A stretch of DNA of 58,000 nucleotides from Cryptomeria japonica (Eukaryota; Streptophyta; Pinopsida; Cupressales; Cupressaceae), in NCBI RefSeq assembly GCF_030272615.1, contig NC_081408.1, positions 402,659,889 to 402,717,888 of the forward strand. The letters are read 5' to 3'. The notes beneath the pieces were generated by a model, which was not told where the DNA came from, made no database searches, and saw nothing but the letters and a program-made list of their open reading frames with translations. Each line of letters starts with the position of its first letter. Position 1 is the stretch's first letter. Made by a program: the position numbers and the translations under genes. Below, piece by piece: positions 56,691 to 58,000 of the stretch.

Positions 56691-57728
56691 AGGATATTGT
56701 CAGAATTGCTAAAGATAGCAAAGCTTGTTTTTCTTAACTGCTCCTCTCACTCAAGTCCCAATTTTGGAAGAAATTCTGCATGATTACGAAAACGTGGCTC
56801 ACCCAACATGGTCTTCGTAATGCTCATGCAGTGTTAGTTTTGTAGTTGTTAGGTGGAGTGTCCAAGCAGAAACTTGCAAGTTAACTGCGACTCCTTTTTC
56901 TTAGTTCTTAATTTAGGGTAGAGTTATTTCCTAAATAATAGGCTAAAAGAACTTCTATAAATTGAGAAGTTGAATTCATTTGTAGGGATCCACGAATTGA
57001 TGATTTGAGGTCCAATTAGAGATTTTAGAGTATTTTTTAGATTGTTAAGAAGTTTGACTTATTTTTGTTATACATTCATGGAGATTAATATGAAAAGCAG
57101 CTCATAGATTGCCTGATCTACTTTATATTCTACCAAATTGTTCTTTGTAATCTGGTAACGTCTATTATTTAGAGTTAGCAACGTGGTTTAATCTTTTTGT
57201 CTATCACTTTATGAATCATATTGCGCACGACAGTGGTGTATGAGAATTATTGCGATAGGCCATATTGTTAATGATTTTTATGTCCATAGGCTTGTAAAAT
57301 TGATGATTTTGCAGGTTTGTTGGAGGTTCGTTGTTGAATACTAACTTGGATAATATTTGATAATTGCTTGGATTGCAGGGAATTAATTGGATAAGTCATT
57401 AAGTTTTCATTATATTGGTCCTTATTGTTACTTTCTTGTTTCCCTTACGCTTCGTATTTTATTTCCCCAGAGAGTCTTAAATTGCAAAAATACAAATACA
57501 AAAAAAAAAAGTACAATTGCTCATAAACCAGCGGGATTTAGTTTTAACCAGCAGGCCCCTTTACAGGTATAACTACATCGGCCATTGAGCTATCCATCAC
57601 CGTCGAGACCCGACTACAGAGACCTTGGGGTAGTGAGTTCTTCCGAACCCATTACTTTTCAGGAGAGGTGGTGAGTGTTTGCATAAACTACCTAACTATT
57701 GGTGAGTGTGTCAAAACACGCGTCAACA
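56691..57728 (+). repeat. right end of element B 3' LTR
   Basis: Non-coding. It holds a second TATA box (56956-56962) and a region 57527-57728 that matches the left copy (44120-44321) with few differences, ending GTCAAAACACGCGTCAACA. Flanking sequence starts GTACC at 57729. Confidence 0.8.
56956..56962 (+). promoter_or_regulatory. second TATA box in element B terminal repeat
   Basis: TTCTATAAATTGAGAAGTTG lies about 270 bp after the accessory ORF and 770 bp before the LTR end. It is well placed to start the genomic RNA across R-U5 and the PBS. It is absent from the left copy because of the internal deletion. Confidence 0.5.
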
Positions 57729-58000
57729 GTACCTTCTTTATAATTGATAAAATTGTCAAATTGCAATATCTTCTATTACTTCTTTGATTTATTTCAAACT
57801 AGCATGAAGGTTCGAGATAACTGGTTCTAATATAAACCTTACTTCTACCCCTACTCCTACAACATGAAACTGAAAAATTGAAAGTAATTTAATTGTTGTG
57901 ATATGAGATATGATTAGTGCCTCCCGTCCATTGAGCAACAGAGTCAATCTTCTGCTTCTTCAATGGTTTTGCACCACTCTGTTAGACAATTTTTAAATCC
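57729..58000. other. flanking AT-rich DNA
   Basis: No gene or repeat recognised. It does not obviously continue fragment C, which lies on the other side of element B. Confidence 0.4.

Larger units (their letters stand above)
43509..57728 (+). mobile_element. element B: Tat-like Gypsy element with accessory ORF
   Basis: The left terminal copy (43509-44321) and the right terminal region (53075-57728) share both their start (CTAACAAGAGGGGCAAG) and their end (ACACGCGTCAACA). Between them lie the PBS, gag, protease, an archaeal-type RNase H, RT, a degenerate second RNase H and integrase. Then follow a non-coding stretch with minisatellites and a TATA box, and a ~1200-codon ORF within the right terminal region. 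One frame runs from about 44670 to 50344 with nonsense codons but no frameshift. The left copy lacks upstream sequence (promoter, arrays) and 3841 internal bases. No TSD can be scored, because the left end is truncated. Confidence 0.85.

Overview
This is a 58-kb AT-rich window from a large plant nuclear genome, and a conifer or other gymnosperm would fit. The evidence is indirect: retrotransposons in layers, a plant L1-type LINE carrying RNase H, a Tat-like Gypsy element, Copia-type LTRs primed by initiator-Met tRNA, and long AT-rich spacers. I see no intact cellular gene, tRNA, rRNA or CRISPR array. About three quarters or more of the window can be assigned to mobile elements. All their reading frames are broken, mostly by TGA and TAG codons.

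Layout. 1-2.8 kb is unassigned and holds a three-copy degenerate repeat. About 2.85-3.88 kb is a minus-strand LTR of a family here called L. 4339-5589 is a solo Copia-type LTR with a 5-bp target-site duplication (TSD). 6.1-7.7 kb is a composition-skewed relic. 7823-15254 is element A, a Gypsy-like element with two 1006-bp LTRs, gag and protease but no reverse transcriptase or integrase. About 17.0-19.7 kb is a second L-family LTR, split by a minus-strand solo LTR (18046-19570, TSD GGACA). 19.7-21.9 kb is a decayed, unrecognised coding-like stretch.

22697-32166 is one LINE bounded by a 17-bp TSD. It has ORF1 (DUF4283-like plus a CCHC knuckle), ORF2 (endonuclease, RT, zf-RVT, RNase H), a tandemly duplicated 3' region, and an extra ~250-codon ORF (ORF3) between RNase H and the A-rich end. 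Its RT gene is split by a third L-family LTR (26506-27545, TSD GAAGG).

33052-40578 is element D, complete with LTRs about 3-4 percent diverged by eye, PBS, PPT and TSD GCATA. It encodes a coiled-coil Gag with three zinc knuckles and, in place of pol, a ~1050-codon protein of unknown function. About 41.4-43.5 kb is fragment C, a minus-strand 3' end related to A.

43509-57728 is element B, a Tat-like Gypsy element with domain order Gag-PR-archaeal-type RNase H-RT-degenerate RNase H-IN. It is followed by minisatellites around a TATA box and a ~1200-codon ORF. That ORF appears to lie inside a very long LTR, because its 5' part is repeated, with an internal deletion, directly before the PBS at the left end.

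How the parts relate. B and the LINE carry their own enzymes and were probably autonomous. A (gag-pro only) and D (gag plus unknown ORF) lack RT and IN and must have used enzymes from other elements. Three elements (LINE, D, B) carry large accessory ORFs of unknown function; these are the most interesting content.
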